Part shown: positions 1 to 9,467 of the stretch, piece by piece
Numbering within the stretch: the first letter of the stretch is position 1
Layout: the number at the start of each line of letters is the position of its first letter
NCBI RefSeq assembly: GCF_000384215.1
Contig: NZ_KB913032.1
Coordinates: forward strand, 707,021 to 771,020
DNA length: 64,000 nt
Origin: Amycolatopsis alba DSM 44262
GTDB lineage: Bacteria > Actinomycetota > Actinomycetes > Mycobacteriales > Pseudonocardiaceae
Reading direction: 5' to 3'
Position numbers and translations under genes: made by a program
Notes under the pieces: generated by a model
What the model saw: only the letters and a program-made list of their open reading frames with translations
Told to the model about the DNA's origin: nothing
The model's database searches: none

Positions 1-3000
1 GCGGCGACCACCGCCCTGCTTCGCCTCGGCCGTTATCTGACCCGCGCGGAGAGTTCGCCGGATCTGCATTCGGTCCATCTGACCGGTGGCCGGGAAGGCG
101 ACGCGTTCTACCGTGATCGCTGGAGCCACGACAAGGTGGTCCCGTCGACGCACGGCGTGAACTGCACGGGTTCCTGCCGCTGGAACGTGTACGTCTCGGA
201 CGGGATCATCACCTGGGAGAGCCAAGATCCGGATTATCCGTCCGTCGGCCCCGACAAGCCGGAGTACGAGCCGCGGGGGTGCCCGCGCGGCGCCTCCTTT
301 TCCTGGTATTCCTATTCCCCGACGCGGGTACGTTTTCCGTACGCCAGGGGCGTATTGATCGAAATGTACCGGGAGGCTCTGAAACAGCACGGTGATCCGG
401 TCGTCGCCTGGGCTTCGGTGATGGACGACCCGATGAAGAGGCTGGCCTATCAGCGTGCCCGCGGAAAAGGCGGGCTGGTCCGGGTCGGCTGGGACGAGGC
501 TGCCGAAATCGCCGCCGCCGCGCATGTGCACGCCATTTCCCGGTACGGCCCGGACCGGGTCGCGGGCTTTTCCCCGATTCCGGCGATGTCCATGGTCTCG
601 CATGCGATCGGGTCCCGGTTCATGGCGCTGATCGGCGCTCCGATGCTCTCCTTCTACGACTGGTACGCCGACCTGCCGGTGGCCTCGCCACAGGTGTTCG
701 GCGACCAGACCGACGTCCCGGAATCCGCGGACTGGTGGGACGCCGCGTACCTGATGATGTGGGGCTCGAACGTCCCGGTGACCCGGACGCCGGACGCGCA
801 CTGGATGGCCGAGGCGCGTTACCGGGGCCAGAAGGTCGTCGTGGTCTCCCCCGACTACGCCGACAACACCAAGTTCGCCGACGAGTGGCTCGCCCCGCAT
901 CCCGGCACCGACGCCGCGCTGGCGATGGCCATGGGGCACGTCATCCTCACCGAGTTCTTCGCCGAACGGCAGGTGCCGTACTTCACCGACTACGTCCGCC
1001 GCTTCACCGACCTCCCCTTCCTGGTCACGCTGACCGAACGCGACGGCGCGTACGTCCCGTCGAAGTTCCTCACCGCCGCGGACCTCGGGGACACCGGGGC
1101 GGAGCCGGACTGGAAGACCGTCCTCGTCGACGACCGCACCGGGGAACCGGTCGTGCCCAACGGTTCCGTCGGTTTCCGCTGGAACGAACACGACCAGGGC
1201 CGCTGGAACCTCGACCTCGGCGACGTCGTGCCGCGGCTGAGCCTGCTCACCGACCCCGGTCACGAGGGTGTCGAGGTACTGCTCCCCCGGTTCGACGCGG
1301 ACGGCGTCCTGCGGCGCGGGGTACCCGCCGTGGAGCACGGCGGCCGGCTGGTCACCACCGTGTTCGACCTGCTGATGGCGCAGTACGGGGTGCGACGCGG
1401 CGACCTGCCCGGCCGGTGGCCGTCCGGCTACGACGATCCGGCGGAACCGTGCACCCCGGCCTGGCAGCAGGAGATCACCTCGGTCCCGGCCGAGCGGGTC
1501 GCCAGGATCGCCAGGGAGTTCGCCGAGACCGCGGAGGCCTCCCGCGGCCGGTGCATGATCCTGATGGGCGCGGGCACCAACCACTGGTTCCACTCCGACA
1601 CCATCTACCGGTCCTTCCTGGCGCTGCTGACGATGACCGGCTGTCAGGGCCGCAACGGCGGCGGCTGGGCGCATTACGTCGGCCAGGAGAAGGTACGGCC
1701 GCTGACCGGACATCAGACCCTGGCAGGCGCGATGGACTGGATGCGGCCCGCCCGGCAGATGATCGGGACCGCCTACTGGTACCTGCACACCGGCCAATGG
1801 CGCTACGACGCGCTGCGCAACGACGAACTGACCTCGCCGCTGGCACCGGGGAAGCTCGCCGGGACCAGCGCGGCGGACGCGCTCGCGCAGTCGGCGCGGC
1901 TGGGCTGGATGCCCTCGTTCCCCACTTTCGACCGCAATCCGCTCGACCTGGTCGACGAGGCCGAGGAAGCCGGGCTCGACCCCGTCCGCCACGCCACCGC
2001 GCAACTGCGTGAAGGCAAGCTGGGATTCGCCGCCGAGGATCCGGACGCGCCCGAGAACTGGCCGCGGGTGCTCACGGTGTGGCGGTCCAACCTGCTCGGC
2101 TCCTCGGCCAAGGGCCACGAGTACTTCCTGCGTCACCTGCTCGGCACCGACGCGAACCTGCGCGGTGAGGAGGCGCCGCCGGACGCCCGGCCGAAATCCG
2201 TGAAATGGCGGGACGCCGCCCCGGTCGGCAAATTGGATCTTATGCTGGCAATCGATTACCGCATGACCAGCACCACCTTGTTCGCGGATCTCGTACTCCC
2301 CGCCGCGACCTGGTACGAGAAGCACGATCTCTCGTCGACGGACATGCATCCCTTCGTGCATTCCTTCAACGCCGCCGTCGATCCGCCGTGGCAGACCCGC
2401 ACCGATTTCGAGGCGTTCCACACGATCGCGAAGCGGTTCAGCGAACTCGCCGAGCGGCATCTCGGGGTGCGCAAGGATCTCGTCGCCACTCCGATGACGC
2501 ACGACACGCCCGGCGAAACAGCTCAGCCGGGCGGGGTCGTCCGCGACTGGCGCGACGGCGACGTCGAGCCGATCCCCGGCGTGACCATGCCGAAGCTGAC
2601 CGTCGTCGAACGCGATTATCCCGCGGTGGCGGCGAAACTGGCCACGCTCGGCCCGCTGCTGGAGAAGCTGGGCGCCACCAGCAAGGGCCTGACCTACGAC
2701 GTCGGCGAGGAAGTGAACTGGCTGCGCGCGAAGAACGGTGTCGCGACGACCGGAGCCGCCCAGGGCCAGGCGCTGATCGACACCGACATCAAGGCCGCGG
2801 ACGCCGTGCTCGCCCTGTCCGGCACCACCAACGGGCGGCTGGCCACCCAGGGCTTCCGCGAGCTCGAGAAGCGGGTCGGCACCGAACTGGCGCATCTTTC
2901 CGCCGAGCACGAAGGGAAGAAGATCACCTTCGCCGACACCCGGTCCCGGCCGGCGTCGGTGATCACCAGCCCGGAATGGTCCGGCAGCGAGAGCGGCGGA

Positions 3001-3633
3001 CGGCGCTATTCGGCGTTCGTGATCAACGTCGAGCACGCCAAACCCTGGCACACCCTCACCGGCCGTCAGCATTTCTTCCTCGACCACGACTGGATGCACG
3101 AACTCGGTGAGGCCTTGCCGGTCTACCGCCCGCCACTGGGTTCGCAGCACCTCACCGGCGGATCGGGAGACGCCGCCGAGGTCACCGTGCGCTATCTGAC
3201 CCCGCACAGCAAATGGTCGATCCATTCGACGTACCAGGACAATCTGCACATGCTCACGCTGTCCCGCGGCGGGCAGGGGATCTGGATGAGCCCGGCCGAC
3301 GCCGAGGCCATCGGAGCCAAGGACAACGACTGGATCGAGGCGGTCAACCGCAACGGGGTCGTGGTGGCCCGCGCGATCGTCTCCCACCGGATGCCGACGG
3401 GCACTGTTTTCCTTTACCACGCCCAGGATCGGGCGGTGAACGTGCCGCGCAGCGAAGCCACCGGCAAACGCGGCGGCACGCACAACTCGCTGACCCGGCT
3501 GCTGCTCAAGCCCACCCATCTCATCGGCGGCTACGCCCAGCTCTCCTTCGGTTTCAACTACCTGGGCCCCACCGGCAACCAGCGCGACGAGGTCACCGTG
3601 ATCCGCCGCCGTTCCCAGGAGGTGCGTTACTGA
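1..3633 (+). CDS. narG: Respiratory nitrate reductase alpha subunit NarG (5' partial)
   Basis: Catalytic molybdenum (bis-MGD) subunit of the membrane-bound nitrate reductase, which reduces nitrate to nitrite on the cytoplasmic side using quinol electrons passed through NarH and NarI. The frame is open from base 1 and the start lies outside the window; about 1210 residues are visible, close to the usual ~1230. The N-terminal FS0 iron-sulfur motif HGVNCTGSC is followed by RGCPRGASFSWYSYSP, and the C-terminal molybdopterin dinucleotide-binding region (HSTYQDN, then KRGGTHNS) is intact. The stop TGA shares its A with the narH ATG, so translation is coupled. First visible gene of narGHJI. The methionine that could be called at codon 46 is internal to conserved sequence and is not the true start. 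Confidence 0.97.
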   Translation, partial: AATTALLRLGRYLTRAESSPDLHSVHLTGGREGDAFYRDRWSHDKVVPSTHGVNCTGSCRWNVYVSDGIITWESQDPDYPSVGPDKPEYEPRGCPRGASFSWYSYSPTRVRFPYARGVLIEMYREALKQHGDPVVAWASVMDDPMKRLAYQRARGKGGLVRVGWDEAAEIAAAAHVHAISRYGPDRVAGFSPIPAMSMVSHAIGSRFMALIGAPMLSFYDWYADLPVASPQVFGDQTDVPESADWWDAAYLMMWGSNVPVTRTPDAHWMAEARYRGQKVVVVSPDYADNTKFADEWLAPHPGTDAALAMAMGHVILTEFFAERQVPYFTDYVRRFTDLPFLVTLTERDGAYVPSKFLTAADLGDTGAEPDWKTVLVDDRTGEPVVPNGSVGFRWNEHDQGRWNLDLGDVVPRLSLLTDPGHEGVEVLLPRFDADGVLRRGVPAVEHGGRLVTTVFDLLMAQYGVRRGDLPGRWPSGYDDPAEPCTPAWQQEITSVPAERVARIAREFAETAEASRGRCMILMGAGTNHWFHSDTIYRSFLALLTMTGCQGRNGGGWAHYVGQEKVRPLTGHQTLAGAMDWMRPARQMIGTAYWYLHTGQWRYDALRNDELTSPLAPGKLAGTSAADALAQSARLGWMPSFPTFDRNPLDLVDEAEEAGLDPVRHATAQLREGKLGFAAEDPDAPENWPRVLTVWRSNLLGSSAKGHEYFLRHLLGTDANLRGEEAPPDARPKSVKWRDAAPVGKLDLMLAIDYRMTSTTLFADLVLPAATWYEKHDLSSTDMHPFVHSFNAAVDPPWQTRTDFEAFHTIAKRFSELAERHLGVRKDLVATPMTHDTPGETAQPGGVVRDWRDGDVEPIPGVTMPKLTVVERDYPAVAAKLATLGPLLEKLGATSKGLTYDVGEEVNWLRAKNGVATTGAAQGQALIDTDIKAADAVLALSGTTNGRLATQGFRELEKRVGTELAHLSAEHEGKKITFADTRSRPASVITSPEWSGSESGGRRYSAFVINVEHAKPWHTLTGRQHFFLDHDWMHELGEALPVYRPPLGSQHLTGGSGDAAEVTVRYLTPHSKWSIHSTYQDNLHMLTLSRGGQGIWMSPADAEAIGAKDNDWIEAVNRNGVVVARAIVSHRMPTGTVFLYHAQDRAVNVPRSEATGKRGGTHNSLTRLLLKPTHLIGGYAQLSFGFNYLGPTGNQRDEVTVIRRRSQEVRY

Positions 3634-5198
3634 TGCGGGTCATGGCACAGCTGGCCATGGTGATGAACCTCGACAAGTGCATCGGCTGCCACACCTGTTC
3701 GGTGACCTGCAAACAGGCATGGACCAACCGCACCGGCACCGAGTACGCCTGGTTCAACAACGTGGAAACCCGGCCGGGGCAGGGATATCCGCGCCGCTAC
3801 GAGGATCAGGAACGCTGGAAGGGTGGCTGGGAATGGACGGCGAAGGGCAGGCTGCGGCTACGGGCGGGAGGGCGGCTGACCAAGCTCACGAAGCTGTTCG
3901 CCAACCCGGAACTGCCGGAGATCGCCGACTACTACGAGCCGTGGACCTACGACTACGCCACCCTGATCGAGGCGCCGCTCGGCGACGACGTGCCCACCGC
4001 CGCGCCCCGGTCGGCCATCACCGGCGAACCCACCCAGCCTTCCTGGGGACCGAACTGGGACGACGACCTCGGCGGGTCCACCGAGCACGGCGTCAAGGAC
4101 CCGATCGCCGAGAAGCTGCGTGACGAACTCGGGGTCAAGATCAAGTTCGAGTTCGAGCAGAGCTTCATGTTCTACCTGCCGCGGATCTGCGAACACTGTC
4201 TCAATCCGTCCTGTGTGGCCAGTTGCCCGTCCGGCGCGATGTACAAACGCGAAGAGGACGGGATCGTGCTGGTCGACCAGGACCAGTGCCGAGGCTGGCG
4301 GATGTGCGTCACCGGCTGCCCGTACAAGAAGGTCTACTTCAACCACAAGACCGGCAAGGCCGAGAAGTGCACCTTCTGCTACCCGCGGGTGGAAGCCGGG
4401 CAGCCGACGGTGTGCGCGGAGACCTGCGTCGGACGGCTGCGCTACATCGGCGTCCTGCTCTACGACGCCGACAAGGTCACCGAGGCCGCGTCCGTCGCCG
4501 ACGAGCACGACCTCTACCCCGCGCAACTCGATCTGCTGCTCGATCCACACGATCCCGCCGTGATCCGGGCGGCCGAGGCGGCCGGTGTCCCGCACGACTG
4601 GCTCACCGCGGCGCAACGGTCTCCGGTGTACCAGCTGATCCACGACTACCGGCTGGCGCTGCCGCTGCATCCGGAATACCGCACGATGCCGATGGTCTGG
4701 TACATCCCGCCACTGTCGCCGGTGGTCGACGCGGTCAGCGGCAGCGGTCACGACGGTGAACATCGTGACAACCTGTTCGGCGCCATCGACGCCCTGCGGA
4801 TCCCGATCGAGTACCTGGCCGAACTGTTCACCGCCGGGGACACCGAGCCGGTCCGGCATTCCCTGCGGCGGCTGGCGGCGATGCGGTCCTACATGCGGGC
4901 GGTGAACCTCGGGCAGGAGACCGACGAGGACATCCCCGCGTCCGTCGGTCTCACCGGCGAGCAGATCTTCGCCATGCACCGGCTGCTGGCGCTGGCCAAG
5001 TACGACGAACGCTACGTCATCCCCACCGCCGGTGTCGGGCAGGCTCACGACCTGGAGGGCATCGCCACCCGCTGCAGCCTCGACGTCGACGGCGGTCCGG
5101 GCATGGGCGGCAAGGAGTCCACGGTGGACCTGGTCAGCTGGGACGACGGCGCCCGCCCGGACTCGCTGTTCCCGACCTTGCGGGAGAAGAGCCGGTGA
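3633..5198 (+). CDS. narH: Nitrate reductase beta subunit NarH
   Basis: Electron-transfer subunit carrying three [4Fe-4S] and one [3Fe-4S] cluster between NarI and NarG. The 521-residue length is normal. Cysteine groups are visible in order: CIGCHTCSVTCKQAW near the N-terminus, CEHCLNPSCVASCPSGA, then CRGWRMCVTGCPY and CTFCYP. The Trp in CRGWRMC replaces a cluster Cys and is the hallmark of the [3Fe-4S] centre in NarH. ATG at 3633 overlaps the narG stop; a longer upstream reading in this frame is only out-of-frame narG. The stop overlaps the GTG of narJ. Confidence 0.97.
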   Translation: MRVMAQLAMVMNLDKCIGCHTCSVTCKQAWTNRTGTEYAWFNNVETRPGQGYPRRYEDQERWKGGWEWTAKGRLRLRAGGRLTKLTKLFANPELPEIADYYEPWTYDYATLIEAPLGDDVPTAAPRSAITGEPTQPSWGPNWDDDLGGSTEHGVKDPIAEKLRDELGVKIKFEFEQSFMFYLPRICEHCLNPSCVASCPSGAMYKREEDGIVLVDQDQCRGWRMCVTGCPYKKVYFNHKTGKAEKCTFCYPRVEAGQPTVCAETCVGRLRYIGVLLYDADKVTEAASVADEHDLYPAQLDLLLDPHDPAVIRAAEAAGVPHDWLTAAQRSPVYQLIHDYRLALPLHPEYRTMPMVWYIPPLSPVVDAVSGSGHDGEHRDNLFGAIDALRIPIEYLAELFTAGDTEPVRHSLRRLAAMRSYMRAVNLGQETDEDIPASVGLTGEQIFAMHRLLALAKYDERYVIPTAGVGQAHDLEGIATRCSLDVDGGPGMGGKESTVDLVSWDDGARPDSLFPTLREKSR

Positions 5199-5806
5199 AA
5201 CTCCTCCGTCCCCGGCACGGGAGAGATCACGCGGCGCTGCGCCAGATCGCCGGATGGTGCCTGCAGTATCCCGACGAAGCCGTCCTCGGCAAACTCGGCC
5301 TGCTGCGCGCCTGTCTCGACGAGACCACCGGCCCCGGCCACGACGAGCTCTCCCGCACAGTCGCTCATCTCGAACAGGGCGATCCCGGCGAGCTGGCTTC
5401 GCACTACATCGAGGTCTTCGACCGCAAACCCCGCCGGACACTGCATCTGAGCTGGTTCCTCGACGGCGACACCCGCCGTCGTGGTGAGACACTGGCCGCC
5501 CTGCGCCGGTTCTACCGCACCCACGGATTCGCCCCCGCCGAGAACGAGCTGCCGGATTTCCTCCCGGCGATCCTGGAGTTCGCCGCCGCGGCGGGCTCCG
5601 ACGCGGCGGAACAGGTGCTCGCCCGTTTCCATCCCGCACTGGATCTCCTGCACCGCAATCTGTCCACTATGGACACGCCGTATCGCGGCGCCGTCACAGC
5701 GGTGCTGGCGACGCTGCCCGCCACCCCGGCACCGATCCCCGCTGAACCCCCTGCCGAACTGGTCGGCCTCGACCCGTTCCCCACCGGCGCCGGAGGTGGC
5801 CGATGA
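5195..5806 (+). CDS. narJ: Nitrate reductase assembly chaperone NarJ
   Basis: System-specific chaperone that inserts the molybdenum cofactor into NarG before membrane attachment; not part of the mature enzyme. 203 residues, helical, with the family pattern LRQIAGWCLQYPDE near the N-terminus, SHYIEVFD and LSWFLDGDTRRRGE in the middle, and LPDFLPAILEFAA. The GTG start overlaps the narH stop (GTGA) and the stop overlaps the narI ATG. Position and size match the NarJ family well. A TGTCC-N5-GGACA palindrome lies inside the gene at 5661-5675 (see findings). Confidence 0.95.
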   Translation: MKLLRPRHGRDHAALRQIAGWCLQYPDEAVLGKLGLLRACLDETTGPGHDELSRTVAHLEQGDPGELASHYIEVFDRKPRRTLHLSWFLDGDTRRRGETLAALRRFYRTHGFAPAENELPDFLPAILEFAAAAGSDAAEQVLARFHPALDLLHRNLSTMDTPYRGAVTAVLATLPATPAPIPAEPPAELVGLDPFPTGAGGGR

Positions 5807-6528
5807 GTTCCGGACTGGACCTGCTGCTGTGGGGCGCCGCGCCCTACGCGTCGATCGCGCTGCTGGTCTTCGGCACGATCTGGCGGTATCGCCACGACAA
5901 GTTCGGCTGGACGACCCGGTCCAGCCAGCTCCACGAATCCCGGCTCCTGCGGGTGGCCAGCCCGGTGTTCCACATCGGACTGCTGATGGTGATCGGCGGG
6001 CACGTGCTCGGCCTCTTCGTGCCCAAGGGCGTCACCGAATTCGCCGGGCTCGACGAACACGGCTACCACCTGATCTCGCTCGGGATGGGCAGTCTGGCCG
6101 GGCTGGTCGCGATCGGCGGGCTCGGACTCCTGCTGTGGCGGAGGATCCGGGTGCCCGCGGTGCGCGGCGCCACCTCGGTCAGCGACAAGTACATGTACGT
6201 GGTGCTCGTGCTGGTGATGCTCGCCGGACTGGCGAACACGCTGGTCGACAACGGGCTCCGGGGCGGATACGACTACCGCGAGACGGTCTCGCCGTGGTTC
6301 CGCGGCATCCTGCTCCTCGATCCCCAGCCGGACCTGATGGCGTCGGCACCACTGGACTACCGGCTGCACACCGCGCTGGCCATGGTCTTGTTCGCGCTGT
6401 GGCCGTTTTCCCGCCTGGTGCACGCTTTCAGCGCGCCGGTGCGGTACCTGCTCCGCCCGTACGTGGTCTACCGTCGCCGCGCTCCCGGCAGCGTCGGCAC
6501 CCGAGACCCGCGCCGCGGCTGGGAATGA
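5803..6528 (+). CDS. narI: Nitrate reductase gamma subunit NarI (cytochrome b)
   Basis: Membrane anchor and quinol-oxidising subunit with two b hemes. 241 residues with about five transmembrane helices (starting LLLWGAAPYASIALLVFGTI). Histidines expected to ligand heme are visible in the second helix (FHIGLLMVIGGHVLGLF) and last helix (LHTALAMVLFALWPFSRLVH). ATG overlaps the narJ stop and TGA overlaps the ATG of the following HPP gene, so five genes form one coupled operon. Confidence 0.95.
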   Translation: MSSGLDLLLWGAAPYASIALLVFGTIWRYRHDKFGWTTRSSQLHESRLLRVASPVFHIGLLMVIGGHVLGLFVPKGVTEFAGLDEHGYHLISLGMGSLAGLVAIGGLGLLLWRRIRVPAVRGATSVSDKYMYVVLVLVMLAGLANTLVDNGLRGGYDYRETVSPWFRGILLLDPQPDLMASAPLDYRLHTALAMVLFALWPFSRLVHAFSAPVRYLLRPYVVYRRRAPGSVGTRDPRRGWE

Positions 6529-7082
6529 CGCGCCTCCGCCGGGCCGCCTACGTCGCGCTGAGTTCGTTCGGCTGCATCGTGTTCATCGGCCTCTGCGCGA
6601 TCCTGTCCGGCGCGCCCCTGCTGTTCCCTTCGCTCGGGCCCACCGCGTTCCTGGTCTTCGCGAGCCCGCAGGCGCCCGGCGCGAGCCCGCGCAACACGGT
6701 GCTCGGGCATCTGGCCGGTGTTCTCGCGGGCCTCACCGGCCTCGCCGTCACCGGGCTGCTCACTGCCGCCCCGGACCTGACACATCCTTCCTGGCCGAGG
6801 ATCGGGGCGGCCGCGATCGCGCTGGGTCTCACCTGCGCCGCGATGGCCGCGCTGGAGATCCCCCATCCCCCGGCCGGGGCCACCACCCTGATCATCGCGC
6901 TCGGCCTGCTGCACACCACTCCGCAGATCGTCGCGGTCCTGGCGGGTGTCGTCCTCATCGCGCTGCTGGCCGTGCTGGTCAACAAACTGTTCGGCGTTCC
7001 CTACCCTTGGTGGCGCGCGGCCGCTCCGGTCACCGCGCCGCCGCCACGTCCTCTGCGGCCCGAATCGTCCGCAAAGGGCTGA
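6525..7082 (+). CDS. HPP-family integral membrane protein
   Basis: 185 residues of mostly hydrophobic sequence with several transmembrane helices. It carries the family-defining HPP signature in EIPHPPAGATTLI and the glycine/proline-rich LLFPSLGPTAFLVFASP segment that typifies the HPP family (PF04982). The ATG at 6525 overlaps the narI stop (ATGA), so it is translated with the nitrate reductase. Plant-plastid and cyanobacterial HPP proteins have been reported to move nitrite; from the coupling I infer nitrite (or nitrate) transport here, but no substrate can be read from the sequence. The 3' end overlaps the convergent MFS gene by 53 bp. Confidence 0.85.
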   Translation: MTRLRRAAYVALSSFGCIVFIGLCAILSGAPLLFPSLGPTAFLVFASPQAPGASPRNTVLGHLAGVLAGLTGLAVTGLLTAAPDLTHPSWPRIGAAAIALGLTCAAMAALEIPHPPAGATTLIIALGLLHTTPQIVAVLAGVVLIALLAVLVNKLFGVPYPWWRAAAPVTAPPPRPLRPESSAKG

Positions 7083-8271
7083 CGAGGACGAACACCGCGC
7101 CACAGCAGATGATCCCGGCCGAGATCACCAGCCCCGGCAGGGTGCCGAAGACCGTGCCGACGAAGCCGGCGGCGAGACCGCCGAGCGTCCCGGTGCCGAA
7201 GACCACCGAAAGCGCGGTCCCGTTGACGCGGCCCATCATCTCCGGCGGTGTGACGCGCTGGACCAGGCTGAGCACGTGGATGTTGAACACCGAGTCGGCG
7301 AATCCGATCAGGAACTGGCCTGCGATCAAGGTGATCAGCGCGGCGCCCTGCCCGCCGACCGGCAGCAGCAGGAACCCCGATCCGGTCAACAGGATCGAGC
7401 TCGCCAGCGTCCCGCCGAGGGTGAACCTGCGGGCGATCGCGCCGGACGACACCGCCCCCAGGATGAGGCCCGCCGTCCCGATGGCGAAAGCGAGACCGAC
7501 CGCGCCCGTGCTCAACTTCCCCTCGTCGTAGGCGAAGACCAGCACGAGCGCGTTCGCCGTCGCCACACCGAGATTCACCGTCGTGCTCGCGAACATCAGC
7601 GCGCGCAGCCGGACGTCGGACAGAAGCACCGCCAGGCCTTCCCGAGCCTCCTTCAGCGCCGACCGCCGCTCCCCGCTCCTGACCGCGGGCGGCTCACGAT
7701 GGCGCATCCGCACCAGTGTCACCAGGGAAACGAGAAAGGAGAGAGCGTCGGCCACGATGGCCAGCGCGGTGCCGAGGAGCTGCATCAGCCCGCCCGCCGC
7801 GGCCGCGCCGCCGACCTCGGCGACCGCGCGGGAGGTCTGCAGCCGCTCGTTGCCTGCCACGATCCCGTCCGGTCCCGCGAGTATCGGCAGGTACGACTGG
7901 GCGGCGACTTCGAAGAAGACCGTCAGCACGCCGACCACCCCGGCGACGACGAACAGCTGGACGAGGGTGAGCACGCCGCACAGATACGCGACCGGGATCG
8001 ATCCCATCGCCACCAGCCTGCCGACGTCGGCGTGGATCATCGTCCGGCGGCAGGAGAGCCGATCGACCCAGACGCCCGCCACGGAACCGAGGAGCACGAA
8101 CGGCAGGAATCTCAGCGCGGCCAGCAGTCCGACGTCCCAGGCGGTCCCGCCGAGCCCGAGCAAGGCGACCGTCGGCAACGCGATCCGCGAAACCTTGTCG
8201 CCGAAAGCGCTGATCGTCTGGCCGATCCACAGGCGCCGGAAGTCGCCGGGGAAAGCGAAAGGTGAAGGCAT
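7030..8271 (-). CDS. MFS transporter, drug/siderophore exporter type
   Basis: 413 residues with about 12 hydrophobic helices and the cytoplasmic arginine-rich loop GVWVDRLSCRRTMI after helix 2, typical of the major facilitator superfamily. The opening PGDFRRLWIGQTISAFGD resembles the EntS/multidrug efflux (MFS_3) branch. The most likely role is proton-driven efflux; substrate unknown. It runs divergently from a short HTH gene with a 90-bp shared promoter region, a common arrangement for an exporter and its local regulator. Its 3' end overlaps the HPP gene tail-to-tail. Confidence 0.85.
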   Translation of the reverse strand: MPSPFAFPGDFRRLWIGQTISAFGDKVSRIALPTVALLGLGGTAWDVGLLAALRFLPFVLLGSVAGVWVDRLSCRRTMIHADVGRLVAMGSIPVAYLCGVLTLVQLFVVAGVVGVLTVFFEVAAQSYLPILAGPDGIVAGNERLQTSRAVAEVGGAAAAGGLMQLLGTALAIVADALSFLVSLVTLVRMRHREPPAVRSGERRSALKEAREGLAVLLSDVRLRALMFASTTVNLGVATANALVLVFAYDEGKLSTGAVGLAFAIGTAGLILGAVSSGAIARRFTLGGTLASSILLTGSGFLLLPVGGQGAALITLIAGQFLIGFADSVFNIHVLSLVQRVTPPEMMGRVNGTALSVVFGTGTLGGLAAGFVGTVFGTLPGLVISAGIICCGAVFVLVSPLRTIRAAEDVAAAR

Positions 8272-8361
8272 CGAATTCCGATCACGAGAAGGGAAAACGA
8301 GCCTAAGATCCGATAGACGTCAGGGCCGGGTCGGTTATTCGAACTTCGAGGAGAGCGGGAA

Positions 8362-8760
8362 ATGCCCCAGCGGCTGGTCGGTTCCACCGGAATCGCGGGA
8401 ATGACCCAGTTGCACCAGGCGGCGCCCCTGATCGAGCGGCAGCACGCGCTCATCGAACTGCTGCGGGTGCGCGCGCCGCGCCGGGTGACGGGCGCGAGCC
8501 TCGCGGAAGCGACCGGGGTGAGCCTGCGGACCGTGGAACGCGACATCACCCGCCTGCGTGAAGCGGGTGTTCCCATCACCATCCACCGCGGCCCTCGCGG
8601 CGGCTACGGCATCGACGCGCGGCCCGTGCTGCCGCCGATCTCGCTGACGCCGGGTGAAGCGTCCGCGCTCATCGCGTCACTGGTCGCCGTCGGCCCGTAC
8701 ACCTCCGCGGTGGCGCAGTCCGCGCTGGGCAAGGTCCTCGAAGCCCTCACCGGGAAATGA
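8362..8760 (+). CDS. Short HTH_11 (YafY/DeoR-like) transcriptional regulator
   Basis: 132 residues. Residues about 27-80 form a winged helix-turn-helix of the HTH_11 type (GASLAEATGVSLRTVERDITRLREAGVPI, then GPRGGYGID). Members of this group usually continue into a ~200-residue WYL effector domain; here the protein ends shortly after the DNA-binding domain (LTPGEASALIASLVAVG), so it is a natural short form or a truncated WYL regulator. ATG 8362 is used; ATG 8401 (MTQLHQ) is an alternative. Divergent from the MFS exporter, which it probably controls. Confidence 0.75.
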   Translation: MPQRLVGSTGIAGMTQLHQAAPLIERQHALIELLRVRAPRRVTGASLAEATGVSLRTVERDITRLREAGVPITIHRGPRGGYGIDARPVLPPISLTPGEASALIASLVAVGPYTSAVAQSALGKVLEALTGK

Positions 8761-8859
8761 CCGAGCCCGGCGAGTGAGCGGCCGTCCCCCGATCGTGGAC
8801 AGCCACCGCCCTGAATGGCCGCTATGCCGCCCCTTCGTCCGGTTCTATCGTTCGGACGC

Positions 8860-9387
8860 ATGGCAAGCGACTTGCAGCGGCGCAAGATCTCGGGAGTTTT
8901 CGCCGCGATGGACGTCGACGGTGACGGTTTCCTTCAGGAGCAAGACTTTCAGGCCTTGGCCGCGCGATGGGCACGGCAGCGGGGGCCGGGCGACGAAAAG
9001 CAGCTGACCGGGATCATGCTGAGCTGGTGGACGACGCTGCTCGAAGTGTCGGACGTCAATCGCGACGGCCGGGTCACCCTCGACGAAGTCCTGCTGGTGG
9101 TGGACAAACTGCCGGGTACCCCCGAGGCGGTGACCGCGACCGCCGACGCGATGTTCGAAGCGATCGACCAGAACGGCGACGGCCTGATCTCCGCGGCGGA
9201 GTACCGTCAGCTGATCGAGGTCTGGAACGGGCGCCCCACCGACACCGACGCCATCTTCCCGCTGCTCGACTCCGACGGCGACGGGATGCTGTCACGGGAC
9301 GAGTTCGCCGCGCTGTGGCTGGAGTTCTGGGCAGGTGACGACGCGGAAGCGCCGGGGACCCTCGTCTTCGGTCCGCTCGCCGCCTGA
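8860..9387 (+). CDS. EF-hand calcium-binding protein (calerythrin-like)
   Basis: 175-residue soluble acidic protein with four EF-hand loops visible in order: DVDGDGFLQEQDF, DVNRDGRVTLDEV, DQNGDGLISAAEY and DSDGDGMLSRDEF. The second loop has Asn-Arg at positions 3-4 but keeps the other ligands. Size and four-hand layout match actinomycete calerythrin/CabD-type sarcoplasmic-like calcium proteins, thought to buffer or sense calcium in the cytoplasm. ATG 8860 (MASDLQRRK) is chosen because the upstream extension is proline-rich and unconserved in type. Stands alone between regulators. Confidence 0.9.
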   Translation: MASDLQRRKISGVFAAMDVDGDGFLQEQDFQALAARWARQRGPGDEKQLTGIMLSWWTTLLEVSDVNRDGRVTLDEVLLVVDKLPGTPEAVTATADAMFEAIDQNGDGLISAAEYRQLIEVWNGRPTDTDAIFPLLDSDGDGMLSRDEFAALWLEFWAGDDAEAPGTLVFGPLAA

Positions 9388-9467
9388 CGCGGCTTTCGGG
9401 CGGACCCGGCGTCCATACGGGCCAGACCCCCGCACGCACCAGGTCGCGGCGGCCAGGTCGGCTCAAG

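Noticed and set aside
3858..5639. Long open frame on the minus strand opposite narH/narJ
   Set aside because: Low-complexity Arg/Pro/Gly-rich translation caused by high GC; the plus-strand frame encodes fully recognisable NarH and NarJ.
6946..8265. 439-codon plus-strand frame opposite the MFS gene
   Set aside because: Gln/Arg/His-rich translation typical of antisense membrane-protein DNA; no start context or motif.
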